This document shows, in pieces, positions 23,066 to 28,234 of a stretch of 28,234 bases of DNA. Each line of letters opens with the position of its first letter. The first letter of the stretch is position 1. Source of the DNA: a virus; the IMG/VR virus record IMGVR_UViG_3300036835_000224, positions 1 through 28,234 of that record, one strand, 5' to 3'. The notes below the pieces were generated by a model that did not search any database, had not been told where the DNA came from, and saw only the letters and a program-made list of their open reading frames with translations. The position numbers and the translations under genes are program-made.

Positions 23066-23400
23066 CGGTTGCAGCCCCAGTAGCCGCGGTGCCGGGTGAG
23101 TCCGTATTCGGCGACGGTCATCTGCACACGGGCGGGCGCGAGGTAGGCGTGAGGGAACCGTCTGAGCAGGCCGAGCTCGGACGCCCACCACCGCCACGTT
23201 CCGGTGTAGAACCCGACGCCGCCCTCGTAGACGGGGCCGCGCATCCGCCAGTTTCCGCCGGTCTCACATTCCGCGATCCGCTGCCAGAACTGGACGCGCT
23301 CCGGTGGTAGCCCGGCTTTGACCGTAGGGCAAATCCAGCCGGAAACAACAGCGGCACCAGATACGGCAATGCAACGGATGAGATGCCTGTCACGTGTCAA
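23062..23400 (-). CDS. Secreted Rpf-like / transglycosylase-like protein
   Basis: 112 residues from TTG 23400, with AAAGGA about 9 bases upstream. Residues 1-30 form a signal peptide (RDRHLIR, a hydrophobic CIAVSGAAVVSGWIC, then TVKAG). The mature part has FWQRIAECETGGNW with the catalytic Glu position of resuscitation-promoting factors (their motif is CESGGNW), YEGGVGFYTGTWRWW, then a C-terminal GYWGC; the two Cys match the conserved Rpf disulfide. Rpf proteins cleave peptidoglycan glycan strands and wake dormant actinobacteria. It heads the RecT operon, just after the attP region, and is far from the lysis cassette. Lacks LysM or other wall-binding domains. Confidence 0.75.
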   Translation of the reverse strand: MTRDRHLIRCIAVSGAAVVSGWICPTVKAGLPPERVQFWQRIAECETGGNWRMRGPVYEGGVGFYTGTWRWWASELGLLRRFPHAYLAPARVQMTVAEYGLTRHRGYWGCNR

Positions 23401-23461
23401 TCACCCGGTCCTTTCTTGGGCTCCGGCGGCGCGCGGCGCCGCCCTGGTCGCTTTTCGGGTC

Positions 23462-23502
23462 GGGGCGGCGGGGGGCCTGAGCAGCCGGAGGCCCGCCGCC
23501 CC
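23462..23502 (-). repeat. Very stable GC hairpin in the Rpf/RecT leader
   Basis: The right arm AGGCCCGCCGCCCC (23489-23502) pairs with 23462-23478, which has the complement plus three extra G, around a 10-base loop. It lies about 60 bases before the Rpf-like start and could act as a terminator, anti-terminator target or mRNA stabiliser. No T-run follows. Confidence 0.5.
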
Positions 23503-23912
23503 TGCTGCCGCACCGCACGGGATCACCCTTCCGAGAGGGCAGAGCTCCGTTACGGCCTGTTCGCCCGCGGCGCGGCCATCCACGAGATGACGGGCGGAGC
23601 CGCAGCCGACGCTGCCGCCAAGCTGCGCCGGCTGCGCTCACGGGAAGGAGGTGTTCCGCTCCGCCCGACAGCCGTTTACTGGGATTCGAATCCTCTAGCC
23701 GATTCATCGCAGGGTTGTGCCGGGGGTCCGTGGAAGGCGGCCCGCCCGTTCGAGTCCGGCGGTGTGGCCGTCGCAGCTGCGGTTCCGCGGGCCGGTGTGC
23801 CGGTCGAGTGTGGGGGCGGGCCGGGCCGTCGCCGCGCGCGTCCCCCGGCGGCGGCGAAGAGAAGAGTGCGGGACGCCCGATCCAGGCCACCCGGACACCC
23901 CGGACAGTGAGG

Positions 23913-23947
23913 CTTGGCCGGAATTACGGCCGTAATGTCCGGCCAAG
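23913..23947. repeat. 35-bp near-perfect palindrome
   Basis: CTTGGCCGGA at 23913-23922 and TCCGGCCAAG at 23938-23947 are exact complements, and between them is the perfect palindrome ATTACGGCCGTAAT (23923-23936) plus one unpaired G at 23937. The arms thus pair over 17 bp with a one-base bulge and no loop. It could be a strong bidirectional terminator, a protein-binding site or a cruciform. Confidence 0.85.
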
Positions 23948-24103
23948 CGAGCGTCGACGGGGGCTGCTGCCGCTGCCGTCGTCCCGCCGCGGCGAGGGTC
24001 GGCCCCCGCGACGCGTGACCGTCCGGGGGCCCGGCGACGCGGAGTAACCGGTACGCGCCGCAAGGTGATCGTGCCCGACCCGTTCGGGCGGCTGCGCAGG
24101 TCA

Positions 24104-24340
24104 CTAGTCACGGACCGTTCGTGACTAGAACTCGTGACTACACGGCCTGAGTTCGCCTCGGTTCGGCTCCGAGCCGGGGAGACCGCGGGTTCGGCGCCGG
24201 CCGGCGAATCTCCTGCACACTGAACACCCCAGGGACCCCGAGACACTTCCAGACACTTGGGGACACGGCGGGGTGTTCTATGTGGCGGATAGAACATCTG
24301 CCCTGCGTATCGCCGGGTCGTGCCTGCCAGCGTGACTACA
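24104..24340. other. Candidate attP: core dyad with flanking arm-type repeats
   Basis: Core: TGTTCTAT (24274-24281), a 7-bp spacer, ATAGAACA (24289-24296). Arms: CGTGACTACA at 24133-24142 and again at 24331-24340 on the other side of the core; the shorter CGTGACTAG at 24120-24128, and its reverse at 24104-24112. Between arm and core are three near-repeats of 10 bp starting at 24241, 24251 and 24261 (AGACACTT, AGACACTT, GGACAC) and an inverted pair GAACACCCC/GGGGTGTTC (24222-24230, 24270-24278). Inverted core sites around a 7-bp overlap, with distant arm sites on both sides, are how lambda-type attP sites are built. It lies some 240 bases downstream of the integrase stop. Confidence 0.55.
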
Positions 24341-24344
24341 GGCG

Positions 24345-24578
24345 TCATGTCTGCGGCACGGCCTCGGTCAGCTGCAAAGCGATGGCCGTCAACGCGTGCG
24401 CGATCGCCAGCTCGGCCGTCCAGCGCAGATCGTCGTTCGCTCGGCCCATGCCGCCGCCGACGACCATCTGGAGGCGCTCGTCGTCGGTCATCTCGGCCAG
24501 CCGCTTCGAGTATGCCTTGATCCCCCGCAGCAGCGACTGCGCCACCTCGGCGTGCTCGGCTGCCAGCGTCGTGTTCAA
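24345..24578 (-). CDS. Small helical protein coupled to integrase (77 aa)
   Basis: The likely start is TTG 24578, which overlaps the integrase stop (TTGA). The sequence (LAAEHAEVAQSLLRGIKAYS, LAEMTDDERLQMVVGGGMGR, LRWTAELAIAHALTAIALQL) is helical with no membrane segment. No family is recognised. It ends 5 bases from the last arm-type repeat of the attP-like array, so it may modulate recombination; this rests on position only. Confidence 0.55.
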   Translation of the reverse strand: MNTTLAAEHAEVAQSLLRGIKAYSKRLAEMTDDERLQMVVGGGMGRANDDLRWTAELAIAHALTAIALQLTEAVPQT

Positions 24579-25666
24579 CCGGCCGCCTTCCTGCGCAGCG
24601 GGATCGGCCTCGGCGGCGTCTGCCGGTACGCCTCGACGATCCGACGGCGGGCGAGCTCCTCGTCCGCGTGCCCGTAGGTCGTGCGCACGAGCTTGCCGCC
24701 GTCTTGGTGGCCGAGATGCAACGCGATGTCGCGGTCGTCGAGCCGCAGCACATTCCACGCGTACCAGCCGAAGTAGTGCCGCGTACAGGCGTAGAGATCG
24801 ACGTTGCCGAGGCCGGCGGCGCAGCGGACACGGTTCCAGTGGTAGGAGCGCGTCGACGGCGTGTAGTGCTCGCCGGTCAGCGTCGGGAATACGAACTCCG
24901 ACTCGCGCGGCAGCGAGAGCAGCCGCGTCGCCGCGGGGTCGGTCAACCCCGGCTTGCGGACCTGCCCGTGCTTGGGCAGCGTGAACGCGCGCTGCTTGAC
25001 GTTCCACTGCTCGTCGATCAGCACCGTCTCGGCCTGGAAGTCGATCTTCGTCCAGCGGAGCGCGTCGTTCTCGCCCGGCCGGGTGCCCTCATGGCAGGCG
25101 AAGTCGAGGTAGGCGGCAAACGACGGCGGCGTCAGCTCGTCGGCCAGCTCGACCATCCTTGCGATCGCCGCGATCCCTGGCGGCGTCCGGTCCTTCCTCG
25201 GCTTGCGCGGCAGCTTCAACCCCAGCCACGGGTTCGTGTCGACGAGCCGTCCGGCGGCGATCGATGCCGCGTCGTTCCACATCGTCGCCAGCCGCTTGGC
25301 GGCGCCGGCGTTGCTGCCGCCGCGCAGCCACTCGGCCACCACCAGGTCGCCGACCGCGCGCATGGCGAGATCGCCGTAGCGCTCGACGAACTTCTGCGTC
25401 GCCTCGCGGTAGTGGATCATCGTCGACGGCGACGGCCGCGCCCACAGCGGGTCGGTCGTCCAGGTCTGCCACCATTCGCGAACGGTGACGCCGGCGCGGG
25501 CGCCCTCGGCCAGCAGCCGGCGGGCCTCCTGCTCGGCGGCCGCGGCCTCGGGCTCGGTCGCGTAGGTGTCGGGGCCGCCGATCACCTGGCGGACGGGGAC
25601 CTGCTTGCGCAGGCGCGGGTGCCAGGCGCGGGCGCGCCAGCGGCCAGAGGGAAGCTGGTTCGGCAT
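24575..25666 (-). CDS. int: Tyrosine integrase
   Basis: 363 residues; the start ATG 25666 has the excellent site AAGGAGG 7 bases upstream. Residues 1-60 form the arm-binding type N-terminus (SGRWRARAWHPRLRK, then a Thr-Glu-Pro-Glu and helical stretch), 60-135 the core-binding SAM-like domain, and 170-350 the catalytic domain. Catalytic residues visible: Arg196 (GTRPGE), a Lys near 232, Arg296 (TRH), His320 (LGHQDGG) and the nucleophile Tyr331 (TTYGH). The first His of the usual HxxR box is Ala293. It integrates and, with a directionality factor, excises the prophage; the candidate attP is downstream. Confidence 0.93.
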   Translation of the reverse strand: MPNQLPSGRWRARAWHPRLRKQVPVRQVIGGPDTYATEPEAAAAEQEARRLLAEGARAGVTVREWWQTWTTDPLWARPSPSTMIHYREATQKFVERYGDLAMRAVGDLVVAEWLRGGSNAGAAKRLATMWNDAASIAAGRLVDTNPWLGLKLPRKPRKDRTPPGIAAIARMVELADELTPPSFAAYLDFACHEGTRPGENDALRWTKIDFQAETVLIDEQWNVKQRAFTLPKHGQVRKPGLTDPAATRLLSLPRESEFVFPTLTGEHYTPSTRSYHWNRVRCAAGLGNVDLYACTRHYFGWYAWNVLRLDDRDIALHLGHQDGGKLVRTTYGHADEELARRRIVEAYRQTPPRPIPLRRKAAG

Positions 25667-25701
25667 GGTTACTCCTCCTTGTGGGTTTCTCCGGCCCGAT
25701 G

Positions 25702-25926
25702 TCACGGTGCGGGCCGGCCTCCTTCCACCGTACCGTCCCCGTCCTGCTGTTCGAGCCATTGTTCGCAGGCTGAGAGCTGGTAGCGGCGGACGCGCATCCC
25801 CCACGTCTTCGACGGCATCCCCCGCTGCCTCCAGCGGTGGACGGTCGTGACGCTGACATGGAAGGCCGCAGCGAGCTCGCCGGCGGTGATCCACCGTTCC
25901 TGCACCGGCGGAGCCGCGGCCGGCAT
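25702..25926 (-). CDS. Excisionase-like HTH protein (recombination directionality factor candidate)
   Basis: 74 residues from ATG 25926, overlapping the upstream stop as TGATG. It contains a MerR/HTH_17-type winged helix: WITAGELAAAFHVSVTTVHR followed by WRQRGMPSKTWGMRVRRYQL and SACEQWLEQ. Such small proteins next to an integrase generally bend DNA at attP arms to favour excision. It lies 35 bases before the integrase start on the same strand. It could instead be a transcription regulator of the integrase. Confidence 0.75.
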   Translation of the reverse strand: MPAAAPPVQERWITAGELAAAFHVSVTTVHRWRQRGMPSKTWGMRVRRYQLSACEQWLEQQDGDGTVEGGRPAP

Positions 25927-26354
25927 CACTCGTCCTCCTCCGGCGCCGGCTGCTCCAGCTCGAGCGCGAGATCGGGCTGGCCCCATCGGTCGGCGCGGTA
26001 GCGGCGGAGCGCGTCGATCAGATGCGCGGAGCGTTCGAGGCCGACGTCGAGCTCGTCGATCGCCCAGCCCATGATCGCCGCGTCGGCGACCGCGTTCGTG
26101 CACGCCTCCAGCACGTTCTGCGCGAACGCGCGGGCGGTGTCGACGTCGACCTGGCCGCGGTTCTCGCCCCACGCCAGCTGCACGTACGGCTTCCGGGAGA
26201 GCGCGGAGACGCCGGCGGAGACCATCAGCGGTCCGGAGGGCCGGTCGGCGGCGGCGGCCTGGTACTGGGCGGCGAGCATCGCGAGCCGGGACAGGTTGCC
26301 GTTCACGCTGCGGAGCAGCTTGTCGGCGGCCCGCTGCAGCTCCGGCGTGCTCAT
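25926..26354 (-). CDS. Hypothetical helical protein (142 aa)
   Basis: From ATG 26354 (ATGA overlap with the upstream gene). The sequence (STPELQRAADKLLRSVNGNL, then VQLAWGENRGQVDVDTARAF, ACTNAVADAAIMGWAIDELD, RYRADRWGQPDLALELEQPA) looks like a helical protein with one small beta part and an acidic end. The WGENRGQVDVDTARAFA stretch resembles small phage early proteins of unknown role. It immediately precedes the excisionase-like gene. Confidence 0.6.
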   Translation of the reverse strand: MSTPELQRAADKLLRSVNGNLSRLAMLAAQYQAAAADRPSGPLMVSAGVSALSRKPYVQLAWGENRGQVDVDTARAFAQNVLEACTNAVADAAIMGWAIDELDVGLERSAHLIDALRRYRADRWGQPDLALELEQPAPEEDE

Positions 26355-26572
26355 ATCCGCCACCCGATCACGAGCGCGCGCATCGGCGGGCGCTCGCCGT
26401 GCGCCGTCTTGCGCCACGGCGTTAGCAGGATCGCCTTGCTTGTGTACCGGTGGCCGTCGGCGTCGGTCGTCCAGGCGTGGTCGATGATCGGCGCGCGTGA
26501 TCCCTGGTTGCAGACAGTCACGATCAGCCGCCCGAACCGGCGTGCCCGCCACGGCAGCTTCGGCGTGCTCAC
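26351..26572 (-). CDS. Hypothetical protein (73 aa)
   Basis: The GTG at 26572 overlaps the upstream stop (GTGA), preferred over an ATG at 26599. Beta-rich and basic: RRFGRLIVTVCNQGSRAPII, DHAWTTDADGHRYTSKAILL, TPWRKTAHGE. No family recognised. Part of the coupled early series. Confidence 0.55.
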   Translation of the reverse strand: MSTPKLPWRARRFGRLIVTVCNQGSRAPIIDHAWTTDADGHRYTSKAILLTPWRKTAHGERPPMRALVIGWRI

Positions 26573-26961
26573 TCGGCTCGCCGATCGTCGATCTGCCACA
26601 GATGCATCGTGGTCGGGTGCAGGTTCACGTACTCGCCGCGCGGCGGGAGCAGCAGCGCCATCGTCACCTCGTCGGGGACGAGCTCGTACCGGACGTCGGC
26701 GATCTCGTCCCAGGTCGGGTACCGATCAGGGTGCGAGACCGACAGATGCCAGAGCTCGAGCTCGGCGGGCGAGAGCCAGATCCCTTCGGGCACCTGCTTC
26801 ACCGGTTCGCGGGCGACGATCACGCTGCAGCCGCTCTGTGTCCGGTAGGCGCGATGCTTGGGGAGAAGCTGCGCCGTCGGCGCCGGCACCTCGATCGGGG
26901 TGAGTCGGCCGGCGCCCGTAACGCGCGTCCGGGTCGCATACATGCCCGGCACCCGGCTCAC
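26569..26961 (-). CDS. Conserved phage early protein (HPDRYPTWDEI type)
   Basis: 130 residues from GTG 26961, overlapping the upstream stop. The C-terminal half has LSVSHPDRYPTWDEIADVRY, ELVPDEVTMALLLPPRGEYV and NLHPTTMHLWQI, a pattern that recurs in early regions of actinobacterial phages and prophages (it resembles DUF7694 as I recall it). Function unknown. The first 50 residues are basic with an LPKHRAYRTQSG segment. Confidence 0.6.
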   Translation of the reverse strand: MSRVPGMYATRTRVTGAGRLTPIEVPAPTAQLLPKHRAYRTQSGCSVIVAREPVKQVPEGIWLSPAELELWHLSVSHPDRYPTWDEIADVRYELVPDEVTMALLLPPRGEYVNLHPTTMHLWQIDDRRAE

Positions 26962-27281
26962 GGCCGCTCCCCGGCGCAGCTCGAGCAGAGGTCGGCCTCG
27001 ACCCAGTAGCAGCCTTCCTCGCACGCGTCGTTGTCGGTGCAGCCGCACACACGGCAGGCGGCTCCGCCGGCTGCCACGTCGATCTCACGCTGCGAGACGA
27101 CCTCGCCTTCCGAGTCGATCAGTCTGTGTGCCGCCTCGTAGTGGTCGAGCTCGCAGGGATCGCCGACGACGTAGACGGCGCCGGCGACGTCGTAGACGTA
27201 GCAGCCGCAGTCGAGCCGTCCGGCGAGGCGGCCGCCGAGCTCGCGCTCGATCATCTTCCGGCTCTTCTCGACGGCGCTCAC
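26958..27281 (-). CDS. Zinc-knuckle early protein (107 aa)
   Basis: From GTG 27281 (GTGA overlap). The N-terminal part is a small domain with DCGCYVYD and HYEAAHRLID; the C-terminal part has CRVCGCTDNDACEEGCYW and DLCSSC, a cysteine-rich motif that recurs in small actinophage proteins and probably binds one or two zinc ions. No enzyme motif is seen. Role unknown. Confidence 0.65.
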   Translation of the reverse strand: MSAVEKSRKMIERELGGRLAGRLDCGCYVYDVAGAVYVVGDPCELDHYEAAHRLIDSEGEVVSQREIDVAAGGAACRVCGCTDNDACEEGCYWVEADLCSSCAGERP

Positions 27282-27487
27282 TTGACGACTTCAAGATCAG
27301 TCTCGGGGAGCCCGAGCCGTGCCCGCCGGCGGGCTCGCTCGTCCCGCTCCGCCCGGCGCGCGAGCTGGTCGCGGCGCCGTTCAGCCTTCTTCCGGCGGCG
27401 CGCACGGCTGCGCTCCAGGAGCGTCGCGGTGACGCCGGTCAGCACGAGCGCGGCGGCGAAGCAGACGGTGACGACCAGGACAGTCAT
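27278..27487 (-). CDS. Small membrane protein with basic tail (69 aa)
   Basis: ATG 27487 overlaps the upstream stop (ATGA). Residues 2-23 are a transmembrane helix (TVLVVTVCFAAALVLTGVTA), followed by a highly basic helical tail (RSRARRRKKAERRRDQLARR). The topology is inner-membrane with a cytoplasmic tail. It could tether an early protein or act in superinfection exclusion; this is a guess from topology. Confidence 0.6.
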   Translation of the reverse strand: MTVLVVTVCFAAALVLTGVTATLLERSRARRRKKAERRRDQLARRAERDERARRRARLGLPETDLEVVK

Positions 27488-27726
27488 CGGCCCTGGTCCC
27501 AGCACTGCAAGCAGCGATACCGACGGCCGACGGCCTGCCTCGTCACCAGCAGATGCCCGCCCTGGTCGTCGTATGCACGCCTGCATGAGCCGCAGACGCC
27601 GTACCGGACATCCGATGCCTGCTCGAGCCAGGCGCGCCTGGCGGCCTTCTCGAGCGGTGGTGTTGCGGTTGCCTTTCCCACACCCATGGGTGTGCCTCGG
27701 GTCTTTCTCCGCAGATCGACGGCCAT
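27484..27726 (-). CDS. Zinc-ribbon early protein (up to 80 aa)
   Basis: The C-terminal 45 residues are a clear zinc ribbon: CGSC, then about 27 residues, then CLQC. The start is not certain: ATG 27726 has a weak GAGAGCGG upstream; a second ATG at 27687 lies in the centre of a 16-bp palindrome. The first 30 residues are basic and of low complexity. It is the first gene after the Cro-like gene. Confidence 0.6.
   Translation of the reverse strand: MAVDLRRKTRGTPMGVGKATATPPLEKAARRAWLEQASDVRYGVCGSCRRAYDDQGGHLLVTRQAVGRRYRCLQCWDQGR
27679..27694. repeat. 16-bp perfect palindrome
   Basis: CACACCCATGGGTGTG is its own reverse complement. It lies inside or at the start of the zinc-ribbon gene depending on which ATG is used. 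It might be an operator or only a chance palindrome in GC-rich coding sequence. Confidence 0.6.
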
Positions 27727-27824
27727 CCGCTCTCGGCGTCCCGCGCGGGCTTCCCGACCCGCACAGGCGCTCGGCAGTGGCCATGGCTTCCGTTATCGGT
27801 TCGTTCTCAAGCCCTCCTAACCGT

Positions 27825-28043
27825 TCAGACGGTGACTTCGTCGTTCTCGAAAAACCAGACGATCGGCTTGTCGGTCGCACGCGCGATCTTCAACAGCAGC
27901 TCGATCGAGGTCCGGTGAGTGCGTCCGGTCTCGTAGCGCACGAGCGTCGCGAGCGAGACGCCAATCTTCCCCGCCAAGTGCTCGCGCGAGAGCCCGGCGT
28001 CGATTCGCGCCTGCCGGATCCTGGAAGCGAGCTCATCCGTCAC
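27825..28043 (-). CDS. Cro-like small HTH (XRE) regulator
   Basis: 72 residues from GTG 28043. The HTH spans about residues 8-42 (IRQARIDAGLSREHLAGKIG, then a recognition helix in SLATLVRYETGR), followed by a helix and WFFENDEV. It is only an HTH with no multimer or peptidase domain, as in Cro. It heads the long minus-strand series and diverges from the CI-like gene. No ribosome site is seen before the GTG, and the promoter below would give a leader of about 5 bases, so it may be translated as a leaderless message. Confidence 0.75.
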   Translation of the reverse strand: MTDELASRIRQARIDAGLSREHLAGKIGVSLATLVRYETGRTHRTSIELLLKIARATDKPIVWFFENDEVTV

Positions 28044-28055
28044 TTGACGGCTAGC

Positions 28056-28085
28056 AACCTACCATGCACACGAATGAATAGGCAA
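28056..28085 (-). promoter_or_regulatory. Candidate promoter of the Cro-like gene
   Basis: On the minus strand TTGCCT (28080-28085) and TAGGTT (28056-28061) stand 18 bases apart, matching the -35 and -10 consensus at 4 of 6 and 3-4 of 6. Transcription would start a few bases before GTG 28043. A TTGACG on the plus strand at 28044-28049 could be the -35 of the opposite promoter but has no good -10. Confidence 0.4.
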
Positions 28086-28234
28086 GAATGACGCATACCG
28101 CTACGACGCAAATAGCGGCAACTCTGGGCAGGCTGCACCTGCTTGTGACCTTCGACCCAGAGGAGATCGGCCGGCGGATCGCAGCCGCACGAAACAAGAA
28201 GGGGTGGACCCAGGTCAATCTTGCTCACCACGCG
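28073..28234. repeat. Terminal direct repeat, right copy (with extra AAG)
   Basis: Matches bases 1-159 except for AAG inserted at 28199-28201, where the left copy has a single AAG. With the insert the repressor reads RNKKGWTQ, the spacing usual for XRE helix-turn-helix proteins; the left copy reads RNKGWTQ. Confidence 0.9.
28088..28234 (+). CDS. CI-like repressor, second partial copy (cut by window end)
   Basis: The first 49 codons of the gene at 16-396, present again because the ends overlap. It differs only in having two lysine codons in the first helix of the HTH. It is not a separate gene. The real circular genome should have one copy, and this version is more like family consensus. Confidence 0.8.
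   Translation, partial: MTHTATTQIAATLGRLHLLVTFDPEEIGRRIAAARNKKGWTQVNLAHHA

Larger units (their letters stand above)
23401..24344. other. Gene-free, repeat-rich intergenic region
   Basis: About 940 bases between the small gene after integrase and the Rpf-like gene. Frames here are Arg/Pro/Gly-rich, without good starts. Contents: a GC hairpin at 23462-23502; a 12-bp palindrome GGATTCGAATCC at 23682-23693 that contains a tRNA T-loop-like TTCGAAT; a 35-bp palindrome at 23913-23947; a GCCCGA/TCGGGC hairpin at 24073-24089; and the attP-like array at 24104-24340. It probably holds the attachment site and the control region of the RecT operon. Confidence 0.7.

Noticed and set aside
23682-23693. TTCGAAT in a palindrome, possible tRNA gene or tRNA-derived att core
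   Set aside because: The T-loop motif has A in place of the G that precedes it, the flanks do not form a T-stem or acceptor, and no anticodon arm is seen. Kept only as an alternative attP core.
23390-23890. Minus-strand open frame of 166 codons over the repeat-rich region
   Set aside because: Its composition is Arg/Pro/Gly noise, it crosses several inverted repeats, and it overlaps the start of the Rpf-like gene, which has a better start and motif.
23913-23947. Palindrome as a telomere resolution site of a linear plasmid-prophage
   Set aside because: No protelomerase gene is present, a tyrosine integrase and attP-like array are, and the contig ends overlap elsewhere.
27543-27764. Alternative frame over the zinc-ribbon gene
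   Set aside because: It lacks the paired cysteines, ends inside the better-supported gene and is not coupled to neighbours.
27806-27818. A strong AGGAGGG after the Cro-like gene, suggesting a gene start
   Set aside because: The only start near it (TTG) runs into a stop after five codons; no gene could be attached to it.

Overview
The window is an essentially complete genome of a temperate, long-tailed phage (siphovirus type) of a high-GC Gram-positive, most likely actinobacterial, host. Evidence: about two thirds G+C by eye, many GTG starts, an Rpf-like muralytic protein (a mainly actinobacterial family), an HNH plus large-terminase packaging module, an HK97-type head, a frameshifted tail-assembly chaperone, a 1085-residue tape measure, and a tyrosine integrase with a small DNA-binding partner. 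Bases 28073-28234 repeat bases 1-159, so the contig closes into a circle of about 28.07 kb. The two copies differ by one in-frame AAG codon inside the repressor helix-turn-helix.

Layout. Almost everything is on the minus strand and reads from high to low coordinates. 28043-25702: a Cro-like gene and small early genes, several with zinc-knuckle cysteines, ending in an excisionase-like protein. 25666-24345: integrase and a small coupled gene. 24344-23401: a gene-free region dense in direct and inverted repeats that looks like attP. 23400-21345: Rpf-like enzyme, SH3-like protein, coiled-coil protein, RecT-like annealing protein, replication-initiator-like protein (with iterons inside its gene) and a zinc protein. 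21307-14305: a small charged protein, a collagen-like fibre, HNH, TerL, portal, protease, a tiny membrane protein and the major capsid protein. 14300-10307: neck proteins, two glycosyltransferases, tail tube, gp10-like protein and tail chaperones. 10300-3851: tape measure, tail tip and fibres. 3668-1959: endolysin, two small membrane proteins and a secreted collagen-like protein.

Only one cluster clearly reads on the plus strand: a CI-like repressor (16-396), two small genes (493-1075) and a secreted protein (1600-1962). It diverges from the Cro-like gene across a short switch region and is the natural candidate for genes expressed in the lysogen. Genes in the minus-strand series are usually joined by GTGA, ATGA or TGATG overlaps, which implies long, translationally coupled messages.

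Most notable: (1) three to four 11-bp iterons followed by an AT-rich, palindrome-rich stretch inside the initiator-like gene, laid out like the lambda origin in gene O; (2) a candidate attP with an 8-7-8 dyad flanked on both sides by a 10-bp direct repeat; (3) a secreted Rpf-like enzyme placed in the early region instead of the lysis cassette; (4) a GT4 plus GT34-like glycosyltransferase pair inside the virion operon; (5) three separate collagen-like proteins, one of them secreted; (6) a near-perfect 35-bp palindrome in the attP region. All functional statements rest on reading the sequence and on family knowledge; no search was run.
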